Shown here in pieces: positions 44,795 through 56,040 of a DNA stretch of 64,000 nt. The notes beneath the pieces are model-generated. The model saw only the letters and a program-made list of their open reading frames with translations. It was not told the origin of the DNA and searched no databases. The translations under genes and the position numbers were made by a program. Source of the stretch: Mangifera indica (taxonomy: Eukaryota; Streptophyta; Magnoliopsida; Sapindales; Anacardiaceae); the NCBI RefSeq assembly GCF_011075055.1, contig NC_058144.1, positions 17,289,807 through 17,353,806 of the forward strand, read 5' to 3'. Every line of letters starts with the position of its first letter. Position 1 is the first letter of the stretch.

Positions 44795-46513
44795 TGTTAG
44801 GGTAGGTGTCCTAAAGCCAATCGAATTTGGCATTTGCGGATATAATTTTATATTGATAATTAATTAAAAGATTGTTTATTATTCAATCCATATGTTGACT
44901 ATTTATATGATCGTATGAATAATATACCCTTAAAATGGTAGAACTATGGCAAAAAGGTTACACGATTGATCATGAAAGTGATTATTCTAGAAATATTTGT
45001 AATCCTAATATTACAATGAATAAAAGCACGTGTAATGATGATGAGAATATCATAGTGTTGATTGGCATCACCAAAAGTGGCAATAATTCTCACGTGTCAA
45101 AGCTGTTGTAGATAGCTTGGTACAACACATAGGTGTATGTTACAGACTTGTTCATCAAACTAACCCGATTAGAGGATATCCATATGGATGGTTGCTTTAG
45201 TGTTTATGGAATAAATTTTTTGAACACCATAGGTGCATGTGATCCTTTAACTTGAGGTTGCTAGACCGTCTTTTGTAAGGATCAGTTTGGTTTGACACTA
45301 TCTAATGTGTCACCATAATTGGCATAACTGTAAAGATAGTAATTGGTTATATCATGAGATACACGGAGGTTATGGTTGACTAATAAAAAATTTGTCATTT
45401 GTGAGCATAGAGAAGATATCTCACATGAGAATACTAAATTACATCTATGACAACTTGAATTTGTGGTTATAGTAGGATGAGGTTATAGTCTAATCCGTGT
45501 TAGTCTTTGATGTGTATTAGTTTATACTGAGGAATCATTGAGATAGACACATTTCTATGTCTCAACCTCAAGAGGTATTGGTTGACGAAAGGATTGAATT
45601 GCACGTAACTATAATGTTATAAAAGCTTAAGAGATGTTTGCTGACACTCTTTCATACGGATGGCCATGATGCTTTATTAAAGGCCAATACTAGTCTGTGT
45701 ATAGATTCACCCTGAATTTAGACATTATTGGCTTGATAGAAAACTTGTAGGTAACAAGCATAATGGAGTTGAATCAAACTTAAATGAATGGATTGCTTAT
45801 TGACAATCCTGGAGTTGAGGGTAGAAAAAAAAACTTTGAATAGACCAGGTTTGTCTGATGGGTTGAGGGGACTTGGATTTGACTATTCCTTGACAGGTGC
45901 CACCAATGCATTTGGTGTGATAGTGTCAACCATGCAAATGCATGATGCCTGTTAACACCATGTAACAAAGGTTATAGGGTCAGCACACTTAAGTGTGCTG
46001 ACTATGCAAGTGAAACATATCAGTTGGGAATTTTATATGCCAGTTATGCATGTGTATGGAGGGTGCCAAGTGCACTTGAAATTCTAACCAATCTCGAACA
46101 CCTGTACATATAAAATAAAAGCATAAGTTTTTTGCAAGATATACAACACACACAGAAGTAGAAACAAAAAAACCTTAGTTGTCTCTTCTACTTTCTTTCC
46201 TCCTACCTGAATAGTAAATCTGATTAAAAGCCCTAATAGCCTCTTCACCTAGATTTCCTCTATCATGTTCTTGCTTCACGTGGATACCAAGGCGTCACCT
46301 TGTGAGGGTTAGATAAAGTTCTTTCTCTTGTCGTATGAAGATTCAAATGAGCCATCAACGCAATTATAAATTTAAAACACCTATTTATGTTTTATATGTT
46401 CATGATTTCATGTTTAAAATAGATATCTTAGTTAGGACTTTTCAGGTTGTTTGATTTTTATATTTTTTCAATTTTGTTGCGCTGCCGGTTATCGGTGCCT
46501 TAAAACCCTTATA
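44795..46513 (+). repeat. Inner copia 5' LTR (most complete copy, 1.72 kb)
   Basis: It ends 'cggtgccttaaaacccttata' directly before the primer site. It carries a perfect 24-bp palindrome at 45979-46002, and a TATA-like 'acatataaaataaaag' near 46107 that probably marks the promoter. Compared with the other copia LTRs it is the fullest reference copy in the window. Confidence 0.88.
45979..46002. other. Perfect 24-bp palindrome in the copia LTR
   Basis: The half-site gtcagcacactt is followed directly by its exact reverse complement. It lies about 100 bases upstream of the TATA-like box. Partly palindromic relatives centred on 'acttaagt' are in the inner 3' LTR near 51763-51780 and 51800-51822. 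Confidence 0.85.
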
Positions 46514-46514
46514 G

Positions 46515-46528
46515 TGGTATCAAAGTCA
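46515..46528 (+). other. Inner copia primer binding site
   Basis: 'tggtatcaaagtca' begins one base after the LTR end, a near match to the initiator tRNA-Met site TGGTATCAGAGTC. Confidence 0.85.
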
Positions 46529-48342
46529 TATTTTTAGTATATATCTATGAAAGTTATATATGCTGACTGCTGATTGTTTTGATTAATTTTATATGTTGAT
46601 TGCATGCAATTGGATTATTCAAGATTGGTTAAAATTTGTAAAGATGATTTGCAATCATGTTACTACACTATTTATTGAGTATCATGTGCAACATAAATTG
46701 TGTTAAATTATTGAGTAATGATTCTTGATTTTTGTTGATATATATAGGTTTGATTTTGGTTGAATGCTAGAGGTTTCATGTTGTTACACAAAATCGCCTT
46801 TGAATCATATTGATTGCATGATTCGAGGGTTGCCATTAGAGTGAGTATGATTTACGTGTTGTATTCCCTCACCTTAGTGAATGGTCTACCAAAAATTTGG
46901 AGGTTTCTGGATTTTTTATGGTTGGAAAACCCAAAAAGCTATAACTGGAATTTAAAGCATGAAGCACGACTTGACCAAAATTTGGTCCAACCGTGACTAT
47001 TTCGTGGTGCCTTGGCACTATGTGTATGGCACAACTAGAACAATTTTTGGTCTAACCATGACTTTTTCTTGGTGCCTTGCCCTATACACTTTGTACGACT
47101 AGACCAAATTTTGTCCACCTATGATCTACCCTTAGTGCTAGCCTCCTTGGTTTTTCTAGCCAAGTAACATTTTAAAATTTTGGTGAATTACAGTGCATGG
47201 TTAGACTTCATACCTGCATGCTCGATAAACTTGAAAATCTCAATTTAGTCATATTTTGTCAAATTTAGACGAAATTGAGATTTTCATCATCTTTAGGGTT
47301 GGATTATAATTTTATAAAATTTCAAGGACCAAAAATAATTTGACACTTGAGATAATAATAATTGAAAATTTGATTCTTAATTGATATGTATATGTATTGA
47401 TGTATGTATGTATGGTGCCCAAAACACAGTCGTAGAACATTTATGGATGTTTTTCTATTTTATTTCATTTTTGGGTTATAATTCCTAAATAAGCCTGTGC
47501 ATCCTGCCTTTTCCCTTTTCTTCTTTTAGAATAAGTTATTTTTATTTTCTTAAAATTTTGTAACTAGGAAACAAAGTCATGTAATAATTAAAGACTGGAA
47601 ACAAAAAGACAACCACAAAAATAAAGATTCACCTAGGTTGACTAGTTAAACTCCTCTTGGCTCGAGGGGCTTGACATTAGTTATGGTTATGTGTTGGCTC
47701 ATTTTTATTTTACATTGTAGAATGTATGTGTAGGTTTTATTTTACAAATATCACCTAACATGTAGCTAAAATCTTATGAGACTAAATATAAAACCCTTAA
47801 TGTAAATATTAAGTCTAAGATTTAATTGGTTTCTTCCAACATGATGCCCTAATTAAGCTCTGGTTCATTGGAATCTTGTTCACCAAAGCGAGCGGTACAT
47901 TTCTACTAGGTGAAAAATTAGGTGATGGTCAAGTTGGGTCCAACTTATCTAATGTACTTTATTTATACGTCAAAGAAAAAATGAAGTATATTAAAGGCAT
48001 AAGTAGGGAATGTATTTGTTGATGTAAGGAGATATATAGTATCTACCCTATTAATATTAAGAGCCACATTTGAGGTTGTATAATTCGTTAGGATAACGTC
48101 TAGCTTGAGATCGTGGGCTTTTGGTGATTAATTTGAAATTAATTTATTCGATTAATTCGAACTTGTTCACTAAAGTAAAAGAGAGAATTAATGTAATGGG
48201 ACCGACTTCAATAGTGAGACTTATTAGCTTAAAGAAAATAGTGGGAGCATTTTAATTATTAAATTTGTATTTAAAATGAATATTCATAATTAAATAAAAT
48301 TACTAATTCTTTTATCTATAAATTATAGATCATAAAATCACC
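46529..48342 (+). other. Inner copia leader
   Basis: About 1.8 kb without coding sign, between primer site and gag, homologous to 43359-44794 and then to 52344-52738 of the outer element. It includes 'agtagggaatgtatttgttgatg' (about 48004), the block used to show where the outer element resumes. Confidence 0.7.
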
Positions 48343-48930
48343 ATGTCAAACCCAACATATCGATCAATTCTTAAAAAGGAAAATAGGCTCATTAGAAGCA
48401 ACATTACTAATCGGTATAAAAATCTTCGAATTATTCTACGTCAGGAGAAGAGGTTGTATATCACTTGAGGGGTCATTGCCTACAGAGCTAGATTTCAATG
48501 CTACCCAAAAGCAAAAGATACTTTTAATAAGTATATTGATGGCTTCGTGGAAGTTCAGTGCCTCATATTGACTTCCATGTCAACGAAGCTTCAAAAACAA
48601 ATGAGGAAATGGATGTTTAATCCATACTTGCACACCTTTGAGAGTTGTATTACACTCATGTGAGGGTTGAACGATATAAGGTGTCAAGTGCACTGTTTGA
48701 CTGCAAACTCTCTAAGAGACGACAAGTTGGCTCTTATATGGTCAAGATGATTGGTTACATTAAGCAATTAGCAAGCTTGGGTTTCATCATGGACAATAAG
48801 CTTGCCATTGACCTGGTGTTGAAAGTCTTCCTTAAATCGTGGGCTAATTTCATCATAAATTTTAACCTGAAAGAAAAGGACAAAACCTTTGAGGAGTTGT
48901 TGTATATGCATAGGTAGGCTAAATAAGAAG
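48343..48930 (+). pseudogene. Inner copia gag, broken
   Basis: From an ATG at 48343 the translation reads MSNPTYRSILKKENRLIRSN then NRYKNLRIILRQEKRLYIT, the characteristic N-terminus of copia gag. A stop and shifts follow. The longest open part, 48645-48917, reads YKVSSALFDCKLSKR, MVKMIGYIKQLASLGFIMDN and LVLKVFLKSWANFIINFNLK, the central gag (UBN2-type) domain. The same domain is recognisable in the outer copy at 53041-53290. Confidence 0.85.
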
Positions 48931-49062
48931 TATGAAAGGTAGCTTCGACTAGTTTACTTGTGGTTGAAGCTCAAACATCAAAAGTCAAAGATAAGGGCAA
49001 AGGTAAGGCTAAGGGTAAACCCAAGCCTAAAGCAAAAAAGTAACATGATACCGTTACTCAGC

Positions 49063-49400
49063 TTATAGGTGGTGTTGGAAAGGGAAAGGTTGTTTACTTT
49101 TATTATAGCAAGGCAGGTCACTGGAGAAGATATTGCAAGGCCTTTCTAAAGGAAAAAAGGAAGAAAGCAGCTAAAACCTCTATTTAAGGTATGTTTGTCA
49201 TTAAGATAAACTATTCTCCTTGTTCATCTTAGGTTTTAGACATAGGGTGTGGTTCTTATATTTGTTCTGATATGTAGGGAATATGACGAGTTGATTGTTT
49301 GTCAAAGGAGAGGTTGACTTGCACATTGGAAATGGAGCACATGTTGCTATATTAGCCACAGGGGTTCATTATCTTAGGTTGCCTATTGGGCTAGTTTTAT
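49063..49400 (+). pseudogene. Inner copia zinc knuckle and protease, decayed
   Basis: GKGKVVYFYYSKAGHWRRYCK at 49078-49140 is a CCHC knuckle whose first two cysteines have become tyrosine. The protease segment reads VLDIGCGSYICSDM near 49230-49275, with the D-T-G triad changed to D-I-G. Stops interrupt the following residues. Confidence 0.75.
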
Positions 49401-49404
49401 AATT

Positions 49405-49569
49405 AAAACATTGTTATTATATACCTTTTGTTTCTAGAAACTTTGTTTCTATGTCTGTTTTGGATAAAAAGAGATTTATTTTTTATTTCTAATGATATTA
49501 TAACCATCAGCTTAAATAATATTTTGCATAAAATAACTGATTTGCATAATGGTTTATACATACTGAAAT
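49405..49569 (+). pseudogene. Inner copia pre-integrase region, left of the foldback element
   Basis: The reading SNDIITISLNNILHKITDLH then NGLYILK matches the outer copy (TITISLNNTLYETTEL then SNGLYIAKF) at 53868-53950. The foldback element sits directly after LYILK (its left TSD is the last nine bases), and the protein resumes at 50324 with LDNEIL. Confidence 0.82.
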
Positions 49570-50323
49570 GGCCAAAGGACTATTTCCCACACAAAGTATG
49601 TTTTTTTTCCAAATTCCCCTCCATTAACTTTGAAAATCCTATTTACCCACCCATGAGCTGTTAAAAAAGACAGTTTCAAAGGCAAAATCATCATTTTATC
49701 TGTAATATTAAAAATAAACTTAAATTTGATTTTATTTTTCCCCTTAAAAACTAATAATTTTTCCCAACCCAAGTTTTCAAAAATAATATTTCCCCCCCCC
49801 CCCCAGGGTTTCTAAACTTTCGAATTGAATTTTTTGGCAACGACTGACGATCTCTAAGCGACGTCTCCTCTTTTTGATCGTGTGGCATCTCCCCCTCTTC
49901 GGCGTTGTTGTCAACAAAGATGATGCGTCTTTGTCTCTACACAGAGTCTTTGTCTCTAAACAAAGATGATCCATTTTTGTCTCGATGAAGATGCATTATC
50001 TTCATTGACAACAATGCCACATGACATCAAATGATGTACAACCAAAATGAGGGGTCGTCGGAGGAGAGTAAGTGTTTGGAGATCACCAATCATCATCAAA
50101 AAAAGTAGATCTGAAAGTTTGGAAACCTTAAAGGGAAAATGTAATTTTTGAAAACTTGGGTTGGAAAAAAATTGTTAGTTTTTAGGGTTTGGAGGGGTAA
50201 AATGAAATAACTAATGGATTCAGTTAATTTTAACAGCTTATGGGTGGGTAAATGGGATTTTCAAAGTTAATGGGAGGAATTTAAAAAAAAAACATACTTT
50301 GAGTGGGAAATAGTCTTTTGGCC
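49570..50323. mobile_element. Mutator-like non-autonomous foldback element, copy 2
   Basis: A 754-bp element with ends 'ggccaaaggactatttcccac' and its inverted copy 'gtgggaaatagtcttttggcc'. The TSD is 9 bp, tactgaaat (49561-49569) and ttctgaaat (50324-50332), one mismatch. The inner inverted parts include 'aactttgaaaatcctatttaccc' against 'gggtaaatgggattttcaaagtt', and a central hairpin with 'caaagatgatgcgtctttgtc'-type repeats. It shares its outer ~100 bp with copy 1 at 33213, but the middle differs. A run of 13 C lies at 49792-49804. No coding capacity. Confidence 0.9.
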
Positions 50324-50332
50324 TTCTGAAAT

Positions 50333-51514
50333 TGGATAATGAAATTCTCATTGTGCAAAATAATAAACGACTAAAATCGAACAATCTGAATACCACATAA
50401 GATTAAAATGTATATCAAGACTTCTTGAACAAAGAATTTTACAATCATTTGACTTCTAGTCATATGATGAATGTGAATTGTACCTATTGGGTAAGATAGC
50501 CAAAACACCCTTTATTAGTTCTAATAAAAAGGTGACTAAACTGTTAGGGATCATACATAACGATGTGTGTGGGCCAATGATAGTGAATACCTGAGTATTG
50601 AATTTAGACAATACCTAAAGGAATATGAGATAATAGCTTAACTCACTATTCTTAGTACTTTATAGCATAATGTTGTATTTGAATAGAGGAATAGGATTTT
50701 GATTGAAATGGTCAACTCCATGATAAGTTTTACTAATCTACCATGAATTTCTAGAGTCATGCCGTAGAAACAACTGTCTTTACACTGAACCATTTCCTAT
50801 CTAAATCAATGGATAAAACTTCATACGAGTTGTGGACAGGGCAAAAACACAATCTAGATTATTTTAGGAGTTAGGGTTGAAGCCTATATTGAGAAATTGA
50901 CTTCAAACAAGTTGAGCACTAAGTCTAAAAAGTATATCTTTGTAAGGTACCTAAAGTTTACTACTTTTACCACATAGAGGAGCACAAAATCTTTGTTGCT
51001 TGAACTAATGTGTTCCTTAAGAAAAAGAAGAAAAAATTTATTCTTAAAAGAACCAATAAGAGAAGGACGAAACTCAATGAAGTTTCTAAACCATAAGATA
51101 CCACAGATATTAGACAAGATAATATGCAATCATAAATGGTTGAGCATGATGAGGAAGTTCCTCCACCTCAGATGGAGGAACTTCCTAGTGTACAATCTAA
51201 GAAGGAATAAGGATGTATTTTTAGTTTATGGAGGGGAATCTGAACTCACTGTAAAAGGCTACAATAACACCAATTTTCAAATTAATCAAGATTATTATAA
51301 GTACCAATTTGGGTTTGTGTTTTGCTTAAATGGTTGTGCATTTAGTTGGAAATGCTCTAAGCAAAGTATAGTGATTGATTTTACAATTGAGTCCAAGTAC
51401 ATTGCCTTCTCAAAAGCAACAAAAGAAGTTGCATGGATCAAGAAGTTTATAACTGAACTTGGAGTAGTTCCAAGTATCATCGAGCTAATTAAGCTTCATT
51501 GCAACAACAATTAA
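50333..51514 (+). pseudogene. Inner copia integrase remnant fused to RNase H, RT deleted
   Basis: After the foldback element, pre-integrase words continue, but the WH...LGH zinc part is deleted near 50397. A remnant of the core (NDVCGP, near 50560) is joined to the post-core segment (LYSIMLYLNRGIGF-like, 50650-50700). Integrase C-terminal words run to about 51180. The sequence then jumps directly into RNase H at 51200-51512: YKYQFGFVFCLNGCAFSWKC, then KYIAFSKATKEVAWIKKFIT and ELGVVPSI. The whole RT is missing between these parts. Confidence 0.82.
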
Positions 51515-51699
51515 GCGATTGTTCATGCAAAGGAGTTGTAGTCTCATTAGAGGTCCAAACACATACTCAAATAATATCACCTAAATTGAGGGATTGTATG
51601 ACGAAGTGACATACAAATACTAAGGACTGATACAGATGACAATTTGGTTGACTCACTGACAAAGCTTCTATCATCGCAGAAGCACAATTAGTTATAGCA

Positions 51700-51711
51700 C
51701 AAGTGAGAGAT
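51700..51711 (+). other. Inner copia polypurine tract
   Basis: 'caagtgagagat' immediately precedes the 3' LTR start (tattaggg), in the same position and form as at 3902 and 56028. Confidence 0.75.
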
Positions 51712-52338
51712 TATTAGGGTAAGTGTCAGTCTATGTAAGCAATAAAGCTTGCTAACCAACATACTTAAGTATGCTAGTTGTGCAAGCAATTAAGCTTGCC
51801 AGTTAACACACTTAAGTACGCCAAATATGCAAGTGGAACATATTGGCTGGACATTTTACATGCCATTTGTGCATGTGTTTTAAGGGTGTTGTGCACGCTT
51901 AGAATTCTAGCTATGCTCAAAGATTTGCATATATAAAATGAAGGCATAATTTTTTTGCAAGATATGCAACACACATAAAAGCAAAAACAAAAAATCCTTA
52001 GTTGTATGTTCTGCTTTCTCTCTTCCTGCCTGAACAATAAATCTAATTAAGAGCCCTAACAACCTCTTTGCCTGGATTCCTTTTGTCACATTCGTGCTCT
52101 GCATGGATACCGAGGTGTCATCTTGTAAGGGTTGTATAACATTTTTTCTCTTGCCACATTAAAATTTGGAGGGGTCATTAACGCAGTTATAAATTTAAAA
52201 CAACCTATTTTTGTCTTGTATGTTCATGATTATTATATTTAAAATAGATATCCTAGTTAGGGATTTTTAGTTTGTTTATTTTTTAAAATTTTTAAATTCT
52301 GTTGCGCTACTAGTTATTCATGCACTAAAAACCTAACA
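51712..52338 (+). repeat. Inner copia 3' LTR with internal deletion
   Basis: It starts 'tattagggtaagtgtca' and ends 'caaaaacctaaca'-like, but is only 627 bp. After the first ~18 bases it jumps to sequence corresponding to about 45930 of the 5' LTR, so about 1.1 kb is missing. Both sides of the gap carry 'gtgtc' in the 5' LTR. Just after the junction a segment of about 45 bases with 'aagcttgc', 'acttaagta' and 'tgcaag' is present twice (51745-51832). Confidence 0.8.
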
Positions 52339-53310
52339 CATTGCTTGTTCACCAAAATAAAGGTGAAGTATATAAGAGACATGAGTAGGGAATGCATTTT
52401 TCGATGCGAGATATGCAATATCCATTATAATGATACCGAAAGTCACAATTGACATCATATGATTTGTTAGGGTAACACCTAACTTGAGATCGTGGGTTTT
52501 TGGTGATGAATTTGAAATTTACCTATTCGATTAATTTAAACTTGTTCCCAAAACAGAGGAGATAATTAATGTGATAGGGTTTTGGTCCATTAAGGAGTTT
52601 ACCGAAACTTCTCGAGCACAATAGTGAGGGTCATTAGCTTGCATATTATCTAATTAAATCTATAATTAAAATGAATATTAATAAATTAAAATAAAATTAT
52701 TGATGCTTTTTATTTGCAATTGTAGATAGCAAATCACCATGTCAACACTGACTTACAGAATAATTCTCGAGAATGAAAAAAGACTCTCTAGAAGCAACTT
52801 TATTGACTAGTATCAAAATCTTTAGATTTTACTATGTTAGGACAAAAGACTATATATCCTCAAGGGTTTGTCGGCTTGTGAGCCTAGTCTCAATGCCACC
52901 CAAGAGTAGAAAGATATCTTTAACAAGTATCTGGATGACTTCACAAAGGTTCAATGCCTTATGCTGACTTACATGTCACTTGAGCTTCAGAAACAACATG
53001 AGGAAATAGATGCACCATCCATTCGTGCATACCCTCGAGAGTTACATGGCACTTATGTGAAGGTTGAATGATATAAAGTGTCAAGTGCATTGTTTGATTA
53101 CAAACTCTTTGAGGGAGGCTAAGTTGGTCAACATGTGGTCAAGATGATTGGTTACATTAAGCAGTTGGCAAGCTTGGGTTTCATCATGGATAATAAGCTT
53201 GCCATTGACCTGGTGTGAAAATCTTTCCCTAAGTTTTGGGCTAATTTCATAATGAATTTTGACTTGAATGAAAAGATAAGTCCCTTGAAAAGTTATTGTA
53301 TATGCTCAAG
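52339..53310 (+). pseudogene. Outer copia leader end and gag, broken
   Basis: The leader resumes with 'cattgcttgttcaccaaaataaag' and 'gagtagggaatgcatttttcg', in register with 48004 of the inner copy. Gag starts with an ATG at 52739 (STLTYRIILENEKRLSRSNF) followed by stops and shifts. Later words parallel the inner gag, including 'caagcttgggtttcatcatg' (MIGYIKQLASLGFIMDNKLA region) at 53140-53210, which ends in a TGA in place of a sense codon. Confidence 0.78.
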
Positions 53311-53449
53311 ATAGCTAAACAAAAAGTGCATAAAGTTACTTCCAATAGTATGTTTATGGTTAAAGCTAAGACACCTAAAGCCAAGGGTAAGGGAAGCCTA
53401 AGCCCAAGCCTAAAGTGAAAAATTTGTTGACCACTACTATCCAACCAAT

Positions 53450-54150
53450 GGCTGGTATAGGAAAAGGAACGATTATCTACTTCTTTTATGGCAAAACTGG
53501 CCACTGAAGGAGACATTATAAGCTCATTTTAGAGAACAAGAAGAATAAGGCAATTGTAGTCTGCACTTTGGGTTTGTTTGTCATTGAAATAAACTATTAA
53601 CCTTGTTCATCTTAGGTTATAGACAGAAAAGATGTTTATTCTAATAAACAGGGATTACCACAGCGTATATTGCTTGCCAAATGAAAAGTTCACTTACGTG
53701 TTGGAAATGAAACATGAGTTGCTGCATTAACCATCAGAGTTTATTATCTTAGGTTACCCACTGGGTTGGTTTTGGAATTAAAGAACTATTATTATGTTGC
53801 TTCTATTATTAGAAACCTTGTTTTTATGCCTATTTTAGACAAAGAAGGATTTTTATTTTCAGTTGTTTGTGGTACTATAACCATTAGCTTAAATAATACT
53901 CTTTATGAAACAACTGAATTGTCTAATGGTTTATATATTGCAAAATTTGATAATGAAATTCTTAATATGTAAAATAATTAACAAGTAAAATTAGATAAAT
54001 TGAATACCACATATCTGTGGCATTATAGTTTAGGCCACATAGGATCAAAACGCATATCAAAACTTTTAAAACAAATAGTTTTGTGATCATATGACCTTTA
54101 ATTATATGATAAATGTGAATTGTGCCTGTTAGGTAAGATGACCAAAACAC
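53450..54150 (+). pseudogene. Outer copia zinc knuckle, protease remnant and pre-integrase domain
   Basis: The knuckle IIYFFYGKTGH near 53470-53505 has lost its cysteines. Protease is barely recognisable near 53620-53760. The pre-integrase domain is clear at 53766-54150: NYYYVASIIRNLVFMPILDK, TITISLNNTLYETTELSNGL, then LWHYSLGHIGSKRISKLLKQ and CELCLLGKMTKTPF. The His-His-Cys-Cys set of this zinc domain is present. Confidence 0.82.
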
Positions 54151-54780
54151 CTTTCATTGGACATAATGAAAGGGCAATTGAACTGTTAGGAATTATACAT
54201 AGCAATGTATATAGGCCCATAACATTGCATAGCAAATATAGAGAAACCTACTTCATTGCATTTAGTGATGACTTCAGTAGATATGACTATATGTTTTTTA
54301 TGAAACACAAGTTTGAATACTTTGAGAAATTCAAAGAATTCAAAAACAAGCTGGAAAAGCAACTTGGGAAATAAATAAAAATCCTCTAAAGTGATCAAAA
54401 TGGTAAATACCTTAATGTTGAATTCAAAGAACACCTGAAAAAATGGGATAGTGTCGTATTTAACTTTTCTTAGTATACCACAACATAATGGTGTATTTGA
54501 ACAGAAGAATAAGACCTTGATAGAACTGGGCAAATCCATTATGAGTTTCACAAATCTACCTATTTTTTTCCAAGATCATACCCTAAAAACTAATACCTAC
54601 ATACTAAATTGTATCCTTTCTAAATCTGTGAACAAAACTCTATACAAGTGATAGACTAGGCCAAACCCAATTTAGATTACTCGAAGATTTGGGGCTGTGA
54701 AGCTTTTGTTACAAAATTGATTTCAAATAAGCTAGTACCAAATCTAAAAAGTGTATCTTAATGATTTTTTATTACCACAA
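54150..54780 (+). pseudogene. Outer copia integrase core, active site damaged
   Basis: The core reads LLGIIHSNVYRPITLHSKYR, where the first catalytic residue (normally H-x-D) is now asparagine. It continues RYDYMFFMKHKFEYFEKFKE, then SDQNGKYLN with the second Asp, and HNGVFEQKNKTLIE with the Glu, in shifted frames. The C-terminal part continues as AKPNLDYSKIWGCEAFV. Frameshifts near 54375 and 54450 and several stops are present. Confidence 0.82.
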
Positions 54781-55079
54781 GATACCATAGGTTCTAGACA
54801 AGATGATGTGTTATACAGATAAGTAATCATAGTGAGGAAGTTCCTCTACCTTATGTAGACCAACCTCAGTGCCTCATATGAGCTACGTAAGTCCATATGA
54901 GTATGTCATGAGCCAAAGGGATTTGGTATTCTCCTGACTTAGCATGATGATGTATTGGTCATCCATGATAACAAACTTACAACCTACAATAAAAATATTT
55001 CAAGTATAGATTCCAAAAAATGGTTGAAAGCCATGAAATCTAAAATAGACTTCATGTACCAAAACCACGTATGGTCTCT

Positions 55080-55860
55080 AGTGGATGCACTTGAAGGGGT
55101 AAAACTTGTAGGGTGCAAATAGATTTTAAAAAGAAAAACTTACATAGATGGTAACTTGCATACCTATAAAGCATGATTGGTTACCAAAGGTTTCACTCAA
55201 AATCAAGGTATTGACTTTGATGCAACATTTTGACCAATTGTTATGGTTAAGTCTATTAGGATTATGTTTGTTATAGCAGTATACCATGACTATGAAATCT
55301 TTTAAATGGATGTCAAGATTGCCATTCTAAATGGTTACCTTATAGAAGATGTCTATATGGCATAACCCAATGGTTTCATTATTGTTGGATAGGCAGACAA
55401 GGTATACAAGTTGCAAAAGTCCATTTATGGACTTAAAAAAACTTTAAAAAGTTAGAACATTTGTTTTGATAAAGTTATTTGTGAGATAGGATTTGTTAAA
55501 AATAAACATGAATCTTGTATGTATAAGAAGGTTATTAGGAGCATAATTACATTTCTTATATTGTATACCAATGACATATTGATTATTAAAAATGGCATAC
55601 CAAACTTACAATTGGTAAAGGTTTGGTTATCTAAGTGTTTCTTCATGAAAGGGTTAAGAGAAGTAGCTTACATTTTTGGAATTAAAATCTATCGAGATAA
55701 GTCAAGTGGGTTACTTGAACTAAGTCAGAGCATATACATAGACAAGGTGTTGACTAAATTTAGTATGGAAGAATCTAAGAAAGGATTTCTCTATGTCCTA
55801 TGGTGTATATCTTTCAAAAAAGATGTGTCCATGTATACAATCTAAGAGAGATAAAAATAG
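55080..55860 (+). pseudogene. Outer copia reverse transcriptase, active site damaged
   Basis: Copia RT words appear in order: KLVGCK.ILKRKTYIDGNL, LVTKGFTQNQGIDFDATF, KSIRIMFVIAVYHDYEIF, MDVKIAILNGYLIEDVYM, YKLQKSIYGLKKTLKS, then ESCMYKKVIRSIITFLILYT and NDILIIKNG. The usual YVDD active site is YTND here. The stretch 55519-55845 is open and continues through FGIKIYRDKSSGLLELSQSI. After VSYALSVFSRY-like residues near 55920-55960 the sequence runs to the polypurine tract, so RNase H is deleted. Confidence 0.85.
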
Positions 55861-56027
55861 TTGGATCTTATATGTCTTGGCTATAAGATTAATTATATTC
55901 ATCATGCTATGTACAAGGGTTGATGTCTCATATGCTTTAAGTGTTTTTAGTAGATATTAATCTTATTCATGCAAAATACACTAAACAATTGTCAAGAACG
56001 TTAGATTTATGATTAAATGGCTATAAT

Positions 56028-56040
56028 GCAAGTAGAAGAT
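56028..56040 (+). other. Outer copia polypurine tract
   Basis: 'gcaagtagaagat' ends at the 3' LTR start. It has the same position and wording as at 51700 and 3902. Confidence 0.7.

Larger units (their letters stand above)
44795..52338 (+). mobile_element. Inner copia element nested in the outer copia leader
   Basis: It starts TGTTAGGGTAGGTGTCCTAA and ends 'gcactaaaaacctaaca'. Flanks catta (44790-44794) and cattg (52339-52343) form a TSD with one mismatch, and the host leader resumes in register after it. It has a full 5' LTR, primer site, leader, gag, zinc knuckle, protease, part of integrase and RNase H, and a 3' LTR with a deletion of about 1.1 kb. Its RT and most of the integrase core are deleted. 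A Mutator-like foldback element is inserted at 49570. Confidence 0.86.

Noticed and set aside
49792..49804. Run of 13 C as a possible G-quadruplex or functional site
   Set aside because: A single homopolymer inside a foldback element; more likely slippage or an assembly length error.
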